Shown here piece by piece: positions 8,506-18,176 of a stretch of DNA of 64,000 nucleotides. The translations under genes and the position numbers were made by a program. The notes under the pieces are model-generated. The model was not told the origin of the DNA. It was given only the letters and a program-made list of their open reading frames with translations, and did no database searches. Source of the stretch: Legionella saoudiensis (lineage in GTDB: Bacteria; Pseudomonadota; Gammaproteobacteria; Legionellales; Legionellaceae); the NCBI RefSeq assembly GCF_001465875.1, contig NZ_LN901323.1:498501-562500 (forward strand), in the 5' to 3' direction. Every line of letters starts with the position of its first letter. Position 1 is the first letter of the stretch.

Positions 8506-10371
8506 ATGTCTCTTAAGAATGAAGAAGATTCGTCGAAAAAGCATAAAGAATTCGTATTCTTATTGGCAATTGCCGGTCTTATCGATGCGCAAAGTGTTCT
8601 TCTAGCCCAGGAGCTGGAAAAAGATCGTACTATTCATCATGTATATAACGTCTTTGACTCCCTCAGCTCTTCCTACAGCATGTTTAAATTCTTTTTTGAA
8701 GTTTGTATTTCCAGCAGTAATGATCCCGATTTAATGCGCCGAGTCTTGTGTTCTCCTCAGGGGATGTCTTTATTTATCAGTGAAGCCTTGTTTTTAGTTA
8801 GCTTTGCTTTTTTCGCCAGTTATTTTGAAAAAGAAAAAAACAAGGAACCAGGAAAACGTGATGAAATGAAATATTTTATTGCCGCCTCCTGGCCTTATTT
8901 TCGCGATATGATGAAAGGGATGAAAAATGCTTATAAGGGATGGAAAAGCGTAGTTCAAATTATCGGTATTTTAGGTCTCGCCGATCTCAAATCACTTATC
9001 ATTCCGGTAGGATTAGCCTTAGGACTAGTGGCAACGCTTAATCGTTTCCTACAGCGCTCTACGGAAGAGCAGCGCAAAAAGAAAATGACGGCAAATAAAG
9101 ATTTGTTAAAACGTCTTAATGATAAAAACATGCCTTTTTTAACTAAAGAAGAGCATGAAGATTACTTACGTGACCCAAGCAAAATTCAATATCAAACGAT
9201 GAGCGAACGCATGTTGGATATACTTGCACGGGCTTTAGGCGGTTTAATCGATAGTCTGTACTTGTATGCGGGCGTAATTGGCCTTGCTCTTTTAACGCCG
9301 GAAGTATTTACTGTTATGGCGGTATTCACCCTTGTTTTTTCTATGGCGTGTATTGCTTCGCGTATTTATGAAGGCTATGAAGCACAGCGGGAGCTTTTAG
9401 CAACGCAAACGCGCTGTAAATTGGCTTTAGTGGCTAAAGAATTAGAAACGACTTATGCAAAATTAGCGCGTCCTGAGAATATGCATTGCGCGGAGATGAA
9501 ACGTGACGCATCCGACTTAATGGCACGATTTATTGCTTTGCACAAAGAATTAAACGAACAAACGACGGCAAGCTATACCACGGTATTTTTCTTAGGGGTC
9601 AAAAATGGTTTATTTGCCTATGGTGTATTAACCAGCTTTTTATTTATGGCCACGTCTGTCTTTAGCGTCTCTACAGCACTTTTTCCTCCGGCACTGTTAA
9701 TTGCTATTATTTCCTCGGGTATCGCCTCAATTATCGGCGTTACGTCTTTTTTGATGCGCTCTCATCAGCACTATTTACAGGAGCAGGGCCAGAAGCATAC
9801 TGCCGCTAAGGAAGCATTGCAGCAGCTTGAACGGTTGCAAAATAATTTAAATTTCGACAATGGCACTGCACCATCAGTAGACTCTTTGAAACAATGGCTC
9901 AATGAGGCGCGTAAACCCGCAGAGATCCAAAAGTCTTTAACTCAAGAATGGCTGGAAGTTTTTCGTTCGTTCTTTTCGGGTATTTCCAAGGGCAATAATT
10001 TTGCAAGTTTAATTGCCATAGCTTTCTTACAGACCGATCCACAAGACCATGAGCACGGACCATCGGCCATGTTAATGCTTACCGTTGCTAGTGCTGCTGT
10101 GTTTTCTACGGTTTTAGCGTTGCGGGCTTTAGCACGTGGATTAGGTAGAGATAATGCTGCTAAAAATAAAGAAGTGAGTACTTCAGAAAGAACCGCGGGC
10201 GAGGCAACAAAAACCAAGGCCGCCGGGGAATCAAGCGAAGGTACTGAATCTCCGCCTGCTTCCCTTAAAAGAACCCTTTCCTTTCAAAATATTTATAACT
10301 TCTTCAGACCAAACGATACCCATCAGCCATCAGTTACACCGCGGGAGCATAAAGTTCAGGGTTTAACGTAG
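8506..10371 (+). CDS. Large multi-spanning membrane protein of unknown function
   Basis: A 621-residue protein I do not recognise. Hydrophobic blocks occur at roughly residues 16-35, 86-107, 150-180, 243-285, 357-424 and 525-550. Charged, helical, Lys/Glu-rich linkers (for example about 115-145 and 185-235) lie between them. The C-terminal about 70 residues are polar and disordered-looking, rich in Ser, Thr, Glu and Lys. I see no enzyme motif. The ATG at 8506 has only a weak ribosome site. Its 3' end overlaps the convergent DUF4254-like gene by 38 bases. Large lineage-specific membrane proteins of this kind in Legionella are often secreted effectors, but nothing in the sequence proves that here. 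Confidence 0.7.
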   Translation: MSLKNEEDSSKKHKEFVFLLAIAGLIDAQSVLLAQELEKDRTIHHVYNVFDSLSSSYSMFKFFFEVCISSSNDPDLMRRVLCSPQGMSLFISEALFLVSFAFFASYFEKEKNKEPGKRDEMKYFIAASWPYFRDMMKGMKNAYKGWKSVVQIIGILGLADLKSLIIPVGLALGLVATLNRFLQRSTEEQRKKKMTANKDLLKRLNDKNMPFLTKEEHEDYLRDPSKIQYQTMSERMLDILARALGGLIDSLYLYAGVIGLALLTPEVFTVMAVFTLVFSMACIASRIYEGYEAQRELLATQTRCKLALVAKELETTYAKLARPENMHCAEMKRDASDLMARFIALHKELNEQTTASYTTVFFLGVKNGLFAYGVLTSFLFMATSVFSVSTALFPPALLIAIISSGIASIIGVTSFLMRSHQHYLQEQGQKHTAAKEALQQLERLQNNLNFDNGTAPSVDSLKQWLNEARKPAEIQKSLTQEWLEVFRSFFSGISKGNNFASLIAIAFLQTDPQDHEHGPSAMLMLTVASAAVFSTVLALRALARGLGRDNAAKNKEVSTSERTAGEATKTKAAGESSEGTESPPASLKRTLSFQNIYNFFRPNDTHQPSVTPREHKVQGLT

Positions 10372-10927
10372 GGTCGTTGTACATCTTAAATTGATGATAA
10401 ATTCTAAAAGTACGTTTTTGCGTCAAAATTTCTTCAAAAAAAGTCTCTAAACAAGAGGCTAATTGTTCTAATTGTTGCTGAATCACTGTTAATTTATCGT
10501 GACAGGTGCGACGATGCTCTTCACTTACTTCCTGACGTTGAGTTTGTAAATTCATGTGATAGGATTTAAGCGCTAAAATGGATAATCTATCAATGATCAT
10601 GCCTGGCGACTCGGAGTTCACCGGGCATTGGTCATGTGCGGCCGGTTGCAATAGATTAAACAACCAGGTATCCATTGCTTCCATGCGATTATTGCGTGCT
10701 TGGTTGCACTGATCAATCTCACGTTTGGCCTGATAGACAAATTCAGAGCCCATATCATCACGACGGGCGCGATCCTCAGCATGCCAAAGTTGATAATTAA
10801 AGGCATGATTTTCTTCAACTAGACGATAAAAGCCTTGATGCTGGGAAGATACCCCAGAAGCTTTCCATTGATTAATACACGTACGATGTAGTTCGGTAAT
10901 GGCTGATGTCTGAATTTGTTCCGACAT
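10334..10927 (-). CDS. DUF4254-like protein
   Basis: A 197-residue soluble, mostly helical protein. The stretch HAFNYQLWHAEDRARRDD and the later IDRLSILALKSYHM match what I recall of the DUF4254 family, whose function is not known. A good ribosome site (GCAGGAAT) precedes the ATG. No signal peptide or membrane segment is visible. The last 38 bases overlap the 3' end of the convergent membrane-protein gene, so the two transcripts could form antisense duplexes at their ends. It seems to be transcribed alone. Confidence 0.65.
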   Translation of the reverse strand: MSEQIQTSAITELHRTCINQWKASGVSSQHQGFYRLVEENHAFNYQLWHAEDRARRDDMGSEFVYQAKREIDQCNQARNNRMEAMDTWLFNLLQPAAHDQCPVNSESPGMIIDRLSILALKSYHMNLQTQRQEVSEEHRRTCHDKLTVIQQQLEQLASCLETFFEEILTQKRTFRIYHQFKMYNDPTLNPELYAPAV

Positions 10928-11003
10928 ATTTTTATTCCTGCAAATATAAAAAACAGGAAGTGTACCTTAAAAAAAGTGATGGGATCCATAAAAAAGTGGT
11001 CGT

Positions 11004-11729
11004 TTAGTAACCAAAATACTTTTTGTAAATGGTTTCGTAAGTTCCATCAGACTCCATTTGTAATAAGGCGGCATTGATTTTTTTTATCTCCGGCGCATTT
11101 TTTTTCAAGGCCACAATGCCATAACCCATGCCAATATCAATGGGTTTTCCGATGGTTTTTAGATTTTGTACATTGTTGATAATATATTTACCCACGCTGG
11201 AATTGAGAAGCAAGGCATCTACTTGTTTAGAGGTTATTCCAGAAACGAGGCTATTAATACCATCATATTCAATGACATTATTAGGTGGCGTAAATGTGCG
11301 TAAAACCGCATTTTTGAGGTTACTTGATTTAACCACACCGATTTTTTTGCCACGTAGATCGTCAATAGAATGAATGCTGGTATTGCTATTTAAAATCATA
11401 AACTGGCTTTCGCTGGGTAGATAAGGAAGGCTGTAAAGATAATCTTCATTAGGGGTTAATACTACAGGAGCGGGCAAGAATGCCACATCAACCTTACCTA
11501 AGCGCAGCGCCTCTAATTGTTTGCCCACCTCGGTGGCTTTATACTGACAGGTATTGCCAGTGCGCCGACAGATTTCATTCATTAACTCAATGCAAAAACC
11601 ATAGAATTGTCCGGTATGACCAATCTCGGAGGCAAAAGGTGGAACAAATCTTAAAACCCCTACGGCTAGTTGAGCCCCGTAGGCAAAAATATTCCCCAAC
11701 AAAAGAACTAAAAAGACGATAAGCTTCAT
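11004..11729 (-). CDS. Periplasmic amino-acid-type substrate-binding protein (SBP_bac_3)
   Basis: A 241-residue exported protein with a signal peptide (FLVLLLGNIFAYGA). It is built like family 3 solute-binding proteins. The N-terminal GQFYGFCIELMNEICRRTG is the 'GFDVDL' lobe. The hinge region is IDDLRGKKIGVVKSS, and the C-terminus includes INAALLQMESDGTYETIYKKYFG. Such proteins capture amino acids in the periplasm for an ABC importer. No permease or ATPase gene is adjacent, so it is an orphan whose partner is elsewhere or whose role is sensory. The ligand cannot be inferred. Confidence 0.82.
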   Translation of the reverse strand: MKLIVFLVLLLGNIFAYGAQLAVGVLRFVPPFASEIGHTGQFYGFCIELMNEICRRTGNTCQYKATEVGKQLEALRLGKVDVAFLPAPVVLTPNEDYLYSLPYLPSESQFMILNSNTSIHSIDDLRGKKIGVVKSSNLKNAVLRTFTPPNNVIEYDGINSLVSGITSKQVDALLLNSSVGKYIINNVQNLKTIGKPIDIGMGYGIVALKKNAPEIKKINAALLQMESDGTYETIYKKYFGY

Positions 11730-11825
11730 GCTAAGAATCCATCATGGATATATTTTAAATTTAGGTTGTTAAGGCATCGCTGTCAAATTAGACAGATCTA
11801 CAGATCTTTTGATGTATTGGAACAG

Positions 11826-12269
11826 TTATTTTTTAGCTAAGCACCTATCCAATGCATTAGCAAAGGCGGTTTTTTCCTTGATGCTTAAAGAAGGTGGGCC
11901 CCCAATGTTATGGCCACTGGCGCGTAATTGCTCGTTAAGATCGCGGATATTTAAACGTTGCCTGATATTATTTGCGGTATAAAGCTCCCCACGTGGATTA
12001 AGAGCTAAGGCATGTTTGGCTACTACCTCTGCTGCGAGAGGGACGTCTGCGGTAATTACCAGATCATGTGCTTGAACATGGGTTACAATATAATGATCGG
12101 CTCGATCAAATCCTTTTTCTACTTGTACGGCACGAATGAACGGAGAGCTTGGGTAATTGATAAAGGAATTAGCAACTAATGTCATTGATGTCTTCGTGCG
12201 GTTGGCCGCGCGAAATAAAATTTCTTTAATGACTTTGGGGCAAGCATCGGCATCTATCCAGATGTGCAT
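11826..12269 (-). CDS. YaiI/YqxD family (UPF0178) protein
   Basis: A 147-residue protein that closely follows the UPF0178 (DUF188) family. The N-terminus is [18 protein letters not shown], with the conserved DADACP motif. The C-terminus is [10 protein letters not shown], with the conserved GGPP. The fold is thought to be related to PIN-like nucleases because of the acidic start motif, but a reaction has not been shown. It is a single gene with its own upstream gap. Confidence 0.88.
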   Translation of the reverse strand: MHIWIDADACPKVIKEILFRAANRTKTSMTLVANSFINYPSSPFIRAVQVEKGFDRADHYIVTHVQAHDLVITADVPLAAEVVAKHALALNPRGELYTANNIRQRLNIRDLNEQLRASGHNIGGPPSLSIKEKTAFANALDRCLAKK

Positions 12270-12388
12270 GTTGGTATTATCCTTTTTTAGCGGTTAAAGC
12301 GAGTGCCATTTCGAAAATGGTACTAGTAAGCAGTACAGGGTAATTATATAATTTTTATTATATCGTGAAAGTACTTATGGAGAACAAC

Positions 12389-12853
12389 ATGAAGGTTAAA
12401 GCAATTTTAGGATTATTGGCGCTGTCTTCATCAGTTATTGCCGCCGAATCTAAATTACCTGCTGGCTGTCAGCCAGTGATGGTGCAGGGGAATGCGGTAA
12501 CTATTCCAGCGGATAAAAAAGCTTTAGTTTTTATTCATAATATCACGACCATCGATATGTGGGTGACTCATCCCGTGAGCAATCCCAGCGCAAGTGCCGG
12601 TTGGACCAGTCGTTTAGAAGGTGGAAAATGGGCAGCCCTGTCTTTAGAAAAAGGCCCCTTTGCATTGACCTGTATTGAATCTAGACCAGGCCATGAGCAG
12701 CAAGTTCCTTGTGAGGGTACTATTGCGGTATGCAAATGGAATAAAGTGAAGTTTCCTGAAAAAGCGCAAGGAACATTCTGGGCTGCAGAGAATATGTCTT
12801 TACCTGCCTTGAAGGCAGCAGTTGGCGCGCGCGGTTATGTGTTACCTCGCTAA
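12389..12853 (+). CDS. EnhB-like secreted protein
   Basis: A 154-residue exported protein. I prefer the ATG at 12389 over an upstream GTG (12365) because GGAG lies 7 bases before it and a clean signal peptide follows (MKVKAILGLLALSSSVIAA). The mature part has four cysteines in CQPV, LTCIES, VPCEG and VCKW, which suggests disulfide bonds in the periplasm. The whole pattern resembles what I recall of the Legionella 'enhanced entry protein' EnhB, linked with host-cell entry. That match is from memory. It is a single gene here, without enhA or enhC beside it. Confidence 0.55.
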   Translation: MKVKAILGLLALSSSVIAAESKLPAGCQPVMVQGNAVTIPADKKALVFIHNITTIDMWVTHPVSNPSASAGWTSRLEGGKWAALSLEKGPFALTCIESRPGHEQQVPCEGTIAVCKWNKVKFPEKAQGTFWAAENMSLPALKAAVGARGYVLPR

Positions 12854-12948
12854 CAGGTAAATCATTTGCTACTTATGCAGATAAGTGGTAGAAGAGAGCA
12901 AATTATGATTAAGTTAAATTATGACAACAAATATAAATGTGGTGAACG

Positions 12949-15129
12949 GTGAGTAAAAAATCAAAAGATCCCTTTCATGAGCGGGAAAGTGAAAAATACG
13001 CCGATCCCATCCCTAGTCGTGAGTTCATTATGGAGGTCCTTAATGAATACGGCAAGCCGATGTCGCGCAATCATTTATTTGAAAAATTGCATTTAGATGA
13101 ACGCAAGCAAGAGACAATGGGATTTCGTCTTAAAGCGATGTTACGTGACGGGCAAATTATGCAAGATCGCCGCGGACGCTTTTGTCTTTTGCAAAAGATC
13201 AATTTGTCACGCGGAACGGTACAAGCCCATCCTGATGGTTTTGGTTTTTTCATACCGGATGATGGTTCGGATGATATGTTTCTTTCCGCCAAGGAAATGC
13301 GGGCAGTAATGCATGGCGATGTTGTTTTAGCCTATCAAGTAGGAGTAGACCGGCGTGGAAGACCCGATGCAAAAATACATGAGGTTTTAGAACATGCTAA
13401 TGCATCCATTGTCGGGCGGTTTTTTACCGAGCATGGAATTTCGTTTGTATTGCCAGACAGCAAGCATTTAACCCAAGATATTTCCATTCCCCAAGAGTTT
13501 GTAAATGGTGCCAAAAATGGCCAAATGGTTTTAGTTGAGGTTATTGCTTTCCCCAGCAAACGAGGACAGGCTATTGGTAAAATTATCCATGTATTAGGGG
13601 AGCATATGGCTCCAGGCATGGAAATCCAGGTTGCAATTCATGCACATGGTATTCCTTTTGAATGGCCTGATGATGTCAGTGTCGAAGTAGCCAAAATTCC
13701 ACAGCAAGTGACGGAAGAACAAATCCACGGGCGTACCGATTTACGTTCGTTACCTTTTGTGACCATCGACGGTGAAGATGCCAAAGATTTTGATGATGCT
13801 GTTTATTGCTATGCAAAACCTAAGGGTGGTTTTCAACTTTATGTTGCCATTGCCGACGTGAGTAATTATGTCCAACCGAATTCTGCGTTGGATAAAGAGG
13901 CTGCTCGTCGAGGTAATTCGGTTTATTTTCCTGGCAAGGTAGTTCCTATGTTGCCGGAGGCTTTGTCCAATGGCCTATGCTCATTAAATCCACATGTTGA
14001 CCGCTTGTGTATGGTTGCGGAAATGGCGATTAGCAAAGAGGGTAAAATTGCTCGTTCACGTTTTTATCGCGCTGTGATTCACTCGCATGCGCGCTTAACC
14101 TATACCCAGGTCGGTAATTGGTTGCAACAAGGGGCTAGTGATGAAAAGCATGCCCCCCTTTGGCCCATGATCAGCGGGCTTTATGATTTATATAAAGTCT
14201 TATTAGCTACGCGTAAAACTCGGGGTGCGATGGATTTTGAAACAACAGAAACACGTATTGAGTTTGATGAGCATAAGAAAATTAAATGCATTGTTCCGGT
14301 GATTCGTAATGATGCGCATAAATTAATTGAAGAATGTATGTTAGCCGCCAATGTGGCGACGGCTCGTTTTCTTGAGCGCGCCGAAATCCCTACTTTATAC
14401 CGAGTGCATGCGGCTCCGGAAGAAGATAAAATTACGGCGTTAAGGCAATTTTTAGGCGAATTAGGTTTGCAATTATCTGGTGGTAAAAAGCCAGGACCTA
14501 AAGATTTCCAACGTACCATGAATGCGATTGTTGATAGACCAGACAGGCATCTGATTGAGACGGTAATGTTGCGCTCTCTAAAACAAGCGCATTATGTTGA
14601 AGCCAATGAAGGTCACTTTGGACTTGCTTATTCGGCTTATACCCATTTCACTTCACCTATTCGTCGTTATCCTGATCTATTAATTCATCGGGCGATAGGC
14701 CATCTTTTGGATAACCATCCGGTTTACGAGTTTGAGTATTCGCATGATGATATGAATCGTTTAGGTAAACACTCCTCTATGACGGAACGCCGTGCGGATG
14801 AAGCAACTCGCGAAGTAGTTACTTGGCTCAAATGTGAGTACATGCAAGATAAATTGGGACAAGTCTTTAAAGGACGTATCTCTGCGGTAACCAGTTTTGG
14901 AATTTTTGTTGAATTAGATGATATTTTTGTTGAAGGTTTAGTGCATGTTACTTCGTTGAAAAATGATTATTATACTTTTGACTCAGTAAAACACCGACTT
15001 ATTGGGACCCGAGGCGGTCAAGTATATCGTTTAGGCGATAAAATGACGGTGTTGGTTGCACGTGTTGATTTAGACGAACGTAAGATAGATTTTGAGCCTG
15101 TTGTAGAGGATGCCAAAAGTCATGAGTGA
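12949..15129 (+). CDS. rnr: Ribonuclease R
   Basis: A 726-residue 3'-5' exoribonuclease of the RNase II/R family. In order it has an N-terminal winged-helix region (about 20-75), cold-shock domains (about 80-230), the RNB catalytic domain with DGEDAKDFDDAVY (about 276-288), and a C-terminal S1 domain (GQVFKGRISAVTSFGIFVEL). The acidic residues of the DxxxDxDD motif that bind Mg are present. It degrades structured RNA and helps ribosome and mRNA quality control. Translation starts at GTG. The 3' end overlaps rlmB by 8 bases, the usual rnr-rlmB arrangement. Confidence 0.95.
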   Translation: MSKKSKDPFHERESEKYADPIPSREFIMEVLNEYGKPMSRNHLFEKLHLDERKQETMGFRLKAMLRDGQIMQDRRGRFCLLQKINLSRGTVQAHPDGFGFFIPDDGSDDMFLSAKEMRAVMHGDVVLAYQVGVDRRGRPDAKIHEVLEHANASIVGRFFTEHGISFVLPDSKHLTQDISIPQEFVNGAKNGQMVLVEVIAFPSKRGQAIGKIIHVLGEHMAPGMEIQVAIHAHGIPFEWPDDVSVEVAKIPQQVTEEQIHGRTDLRSLPFVTIDGEDAKDFDDAVYCYAKPKGGFQLYVAIADVSNYVQPNSALDKEAARRGNSVYFPGKVVPMLPEALSNGLCSLNPHVDRLCMVAEMAISKEGKIARSRFYRAVIHSHARLTYTQVGNWLQQGASDEKHAPLWPMISGLYDLYKVLLATRKTRGAMDFETTETRIEFDEHKKIKCIVPVIRNDAHKLIEECMLAANVATARFLERAEIPTLYRVHAAPEEDKITALRQFLGELGLQLSGGKKPGPKDFQRTMNAIVDRPDRHLIETVMLRSLKQAHYVEANEGHFGLAYSAYTHFTSPIRRYPDLLIHRAIGHLLDNHPVYEFEYSHDDMNRLGKHSSMTERRADEATREVVTWLKCEYMQDKLGQVFKGRISAVTSFGIFVELDDIFVEGLVHVTSLKNDYYTFDSVKHRLIGTRGGQVYRLGDKMTVLVARVDLDERKIDFEPVVEDAKSHE

Positions 15130-15877
15130 GCAATATGTTTATGGAGTACATGCCGTTTCCGCTTTAATAGCTAATCCCCATCGCGTTATCCGTAAGCTGT
15201 TTATCAGTCAGGAGCGTATGGATAAGCGTGTACAGGATTTATTAGATAAAGCCATACAGGCCAAAATCAGCATTGAAAAGCTAAGTACTCAGCAAATGAA
15301 TCAGCGTTTTGCTGATTTTATCCATCAGGGAATTGTCGCCAGTGCTTCGGCATTGCCAGATTACAATGAGTCTCATCTTCTCCCTTTATTAGAGGCGAGC
15401 AAAAAACCGGCTTTGATTTTAATTCTTGATGGCGTTACTGACCCACATAATCTTGGAGCTTGCTTACGCAGCGCTGATGCAACCGGCGTTGATTTTGTGG
15501 TTATTCCTAAAGATAAAAATGCCAGCGTTACCCCCGTTGTAAGCAAGGTTGCTTGTGGCGCGGCTGAATCGATACCGTTAGTGCGGGTTACTAATTTAGT
15601 GCGCAGCATGGAAACATTAAAAGAGCAGGGTGTCTGGATTTATGGCGCGGCAGGGGAGGCAACTCAATCTTTATACCAGACAGACTGTACTGGCGCGATG
15701 GCGATAGTGATGGGAGCAGAAGGAGAAGGTTTACGACGTTTAACCCGTGAACATTGCGATGGCTTATTTTCTTTGCCCATGTTAGGCAGTGTAGATAGTT
15801 TGAACGTATCTGTTGCGACTGGTGTTTCTTTGTATGAAGTATTGCGACAAAGAAAAGGGAGTGCATTAAATGAATGA
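15122..15877 (+). CDS. rlmB: 23S rRNA (guanosine-2'-O-)-methyltransferase RlmB
   Basis: A 251-residue SpoU/TrmH-class (SPOUT) methyltransferase. The ATG at 15122 ([12 protein letters not shown]) is preferred over 15110 because an AGAGGA site is then at a workable distance and the N-terminus matches the family. The three SPOUT motifs are [19 protein letters not shown] (about 105-123), [12 protein letters not shown] (about 193-204) and [13 protein letters not shown] (about 226-238). In E. coli the enzyme methylates G2251 of 23S rRNA. It overlaps rnr upstream and rpiA downstream by 8 bases each, so the three genes are coupled. Confidence 0.93.
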   Translation: MSEQYVYGVHAVSALIANPHRVIRKLFISQERMDKRVQDLLDKAIQAKISIEKLSTQQMNQRFADFIHQGIVASASALPDYNESHLLPLLEASKKPALILILDGVTDPHNLGACLRSADATGVDFVVIPKDKNASVTPVVSKVACGAAESIPLVRVTNLVRSMETLKEQGVWIYGAAGEATQSLYQTDCTGAMAIVMGAEGEGLRRLTREHCDGLFSLPMLGSVDSLNVSVATGVSLYEVLRQRKGSALNE

Positions 15878-16523
15878 TTTAAAAATTCAAGCGGCAAAAG
15901 CGGCTTTAGACTATATCGAAAATGATACCGTCGTTGGCGTAGGCACCGGATCTACAGTTAATTTTTTTATTAAAGAATTAGCAACGATCAAACATAAAAT
16001 TGATGCTTGTGTTGCCAGTTCCAAAGCCACTGAGGCGCGGTTACGTGCTGAAGGTATTCCGGTTATGGATTTAAATGCGGTGCAAGAATTGCCGGTATAT
16101 ATCGATGGTGCCGATGAGGTGGTCGTGCATGGCGAAATGATTAAAGGTGGCGGTGGAGCACATACCCGCGAGAAAATCGTTGCTGAAGTAGCCAAAAAGT
16201 TTATTTGTATTGTTGATGAGTCAAAGGTGGTTAAGCAATTGGGCCAATTTCCATTGGCTGTAGAAGTAATTCCTCAGGCACGCAGTATGGTTGCGCGGCA
16301 TTTGGTGCAATTAGGCGGTGATCCTGAATATCGGGATGGTTTTGTTACGGATAACGGAAATATTATTTTGGATGTGTTTAATCTAACCTTTGATAATATG
16401 CAAGCATTGGAAGACCGTCTAAATACGATCCCAGGTGTGGTTGAGAATGGTTTATTTGCTCATCGTTTAGCCGATGTTATTTTGGTCGCCTCACCGGCGG
16501 GGATAAAGAAATTAAAAGGCTGA
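15870..16523 (+). CDS. rpiA: Ribose-5-phosphate isomerase A
   Basis: A 217-residue enzyme interconverting ribose 5-phosphate and ribulose 5-phosphate in the pentose phosphate pathway. The phosphate loop [12 protein letters not shown] (about 23-34), the DGADEV motif (about 81-86) and [14 protein letters not shown] (about 94-107), with the catalytic glutamate and lysine region, are intact. The length matches E. coli RpiA. The start overlaps the end of rlmB by 8 bases. No standard terminator follows directly; a structured element lies 50 bases downstream. Confidence 0.95.
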   Translation: MNDLKIQAAKAALDYIENDTVVGVGTGSTVNFFIKELATIKHKIDACVASSKATEARLRAEGIPVMDLNAVQELPVYIDGADEVVVHGEMIKGGGGAHTREKIVAEVAKKFICIVDESKVVKQLGQFPLAVEVIPQARSMVARHLVQLGGDPEYRDGFVTDNGNIILDVFNLTFDNMQALEDRLNTIPGVVENGLFAHRLADVILVASPAGIKKLKG

Positions 16524-16574
16524 TAGAGCAATATTATCCCCTCGCTCTCATTAAGTAAGAACATTAGCAATGGC

Positions 16575-16656
16575 TTGTAGGCTGACCCTGGCCCACATGG
16601 AGTTCTGGTGCGGCTGGATACCTTGTTGAGGCAGGGACCCAAACCTACGAGCATGA
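16575..16656. repeat. Imperfect GTAGG...CCTAC inverted repeat, or structured RNA
   Basis: GCTTGTAGG at the left pairs with CCTACGAGC at the right (G-U pairs allowed), and CCCTG inside pairs with CAGGG. The roughly 80-base unit is GC-rich compared with its surroundings and lies between rpiA and the nucleotidase gene. It resembles a diverged member of the GTAGG-type palindrome family in this window. A small RNA or transcript-end structure is also possible. Confidence 0.45.
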
Positions 16657-16701
16657 GTAAAAAATGAGCTTTAAATATTTAACTAACTAGGTTTTAGAAT
16701 C

Positions 16702-18081
16702 ATGGGTAAGTGCAAAGTTTTTGTAAATCGAATTCTCAACATGAAAAAAATCAAATTGATTGGTTTGGACATGGATCATACCCTGATTCGTTATCACTCC
16801 GAAAACTTTGAATCATTAGTCTACCAGTTAGTCAAAGAGCAACTAGTAGAAACCAAACATTATCCAGAAGCCATTCGGAAATTAAGCTTTAACTATCATG
16901 ATGCCATTCGTGGTTTAGTGGTGGACCGTAAAAACGGTAATATTTTAAAGCTAAGTCGTTATGGGGCAATTAGACAAAGTTTCCATGGGACTAAACAAAT
17001 TGATTTTGCCGAGCAGCAAAAAATCTATCGCAGTACCTATGTGGATTTGGGCGACCCCAACTATATGGCAATTGACACTTCATTTTCTATTGCTTTTTGT
17101 GTGCTCTATGGGCAATTGGTGGAGCTTAAAGATACCTTGGGCGATGGTATGCCTAACTATCAGGGGATAGCCCTAGATGTGCAAGCTTGCGTAGATAAGG
17201 TGCATTCGGATGGCAGCCTCAAATCGATTATTAGCAAAAACCTATCTACCTATGTGATTAAAGATAGGGCTTTAGTGGATGGCTTAAAGCATTTCATTCA
17301 TCATGGCAAAAGAATATTTATATTAACTAACTCTGAATATTCCTATACCAAACTTCTTTTAGAGTATGCCATTAATCCGTTTCTCAGCAAGGGGGAAAGC
17401 TGGGCTGATTTATTTGAATTTGTCATTACTTTAGCCAATAAGCCACGATTTTTCTATGATAACTTACGCTTTTTATCGGTAAATCCTTCTACAGGTTTTA
17501 TGCATAATCTCATGGGACCTATTGTTCCTGGTGTCTATCAGGGAGGGAACGCTAAGAAATTTACTGAAGATTTGCGGGTGCGTGGCGATGAAATCCTATA
17601 CATTGGGGATCATATTTACGGAGATATTCTGCGCTTGAAAAAAGATTGTAATTGGCGTACGGCTCTAGTTGTCGAGGAATTAGGCGAAGAGATTGAAGCA
17701 CAAATAAGAGCCATGCCTATTGAGCGAAAAATTAGTGAGACGATGGAAGTGAAAAAAGAGCTAGAGTCGAACTACGTGCAATTACATACACGAAGTATTG
17801 ATGAAGGCTCTACAAAATATCAGAAGGAGTTGCAGGAATTACAAGCGCAGATTAGCCGTTTAGATGCTCAATTAACCAAATTAATCAAAGAGCAACAAGC
17901 TTTTTTCAATCCTAAATGGGAACGAATATTCCGTGCCGGTGCAGAGGAAAGCTATTTTGCTTATCAGGTAGATCGCTTCGCGTGCATTTATATGGAAAAA
18001 CTCTCTGATTTACTGGAGTGTTCGCCTATAACTTATTTCCGTGCGAATAGACGATTACTTGCTCATGATATAGAGACATAA
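16702..18081 (+). CDS. Cytosolic IMP/GMP-type 5'-nucleotidase, HAD-IG family
   Basis: A 459-residue haloacid-dehalogenase-fold nucleotidase. The nucleophile motif is GLDMDHTLIRY (D23 and D25). The acidic motif is YIGDHIYGDILRLKKD, which closely follows the characterised Legionella pneumophila enzyme (structure 2BDE) as I remember it. The long start at 16702 keeps the KVFVNRI leader seen in that protein; a shorter start at 16741 (MKKIKLIG) is possible. A helical region (about 355-400) rich in Glu and Gln follows the HAD core. The family removes the 5' phosphate from IMP and GMP. It stands alone in transcription. Confidence 0.9.
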   Translation: MGKCKVFVNRILNMKKIKLIGLDMDHTLIRYHSENFESLVYQLVKEQLVETKHYPEAIRKLSFNYHDAIRGLVVDRKNGNILKLSRYGAIRQSFHGTKQIDFAEQQKIYRSTYVDLGDPNYMAIDTSFSIAFCVLYGQLVELKDTLGDGMPNYQGIALDVQACVDKVHSDGSLKSIISKNLSTYVIKDRALVDGLKHFIHHGKRIFILTNSEYSYTKLLLEYAINPFLSKGESWADLFEFVITLANKPRFFYDNLRFLSVNPSTGFMHNLMGPIVPGVYQGGNAKKFTEDLRVRGDEILYIGDHIYGDILRLKKDCNWRTALVVEELGEEIEAQIRAMPIERKISETMEVKKELESNYVQLHTRSIDEGSTKYQKELQELQAQISRLDAQLTKLIKEQQAFFNPKWERIFRAGAEESYFAYQVDRFACIYMEKLSDLLECSPITYFRANRRLLAHDIET

Positions 18082-18176
18082 AGTAAGGGTAAGAGCCTTC
18101 ATTGCTGCTCTCAAGTCCTCACTCCGAACGCAGGCCTCTGTACAGGCTGGGGTTTACTCACTGCGTCGGGATGGTG

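Noticed and set aside
8326-8544. 72-codon frame on the minus strand before the membrane-protein gene
   Set aside because: It overlaps the start of the strong frame at 8506 and its residues look like a mirror of AT-rich non-coding DNA. No ribosome site or homology.
16520-16700. 4.5S, 6S or tmRNA gene
   Set aside because: The GTAGG...CCTAC element lacks the SRP-RNA loop (GGTCAGGTCCGGAAGGAAGC-type core) and any 6S or tmRNA signature.
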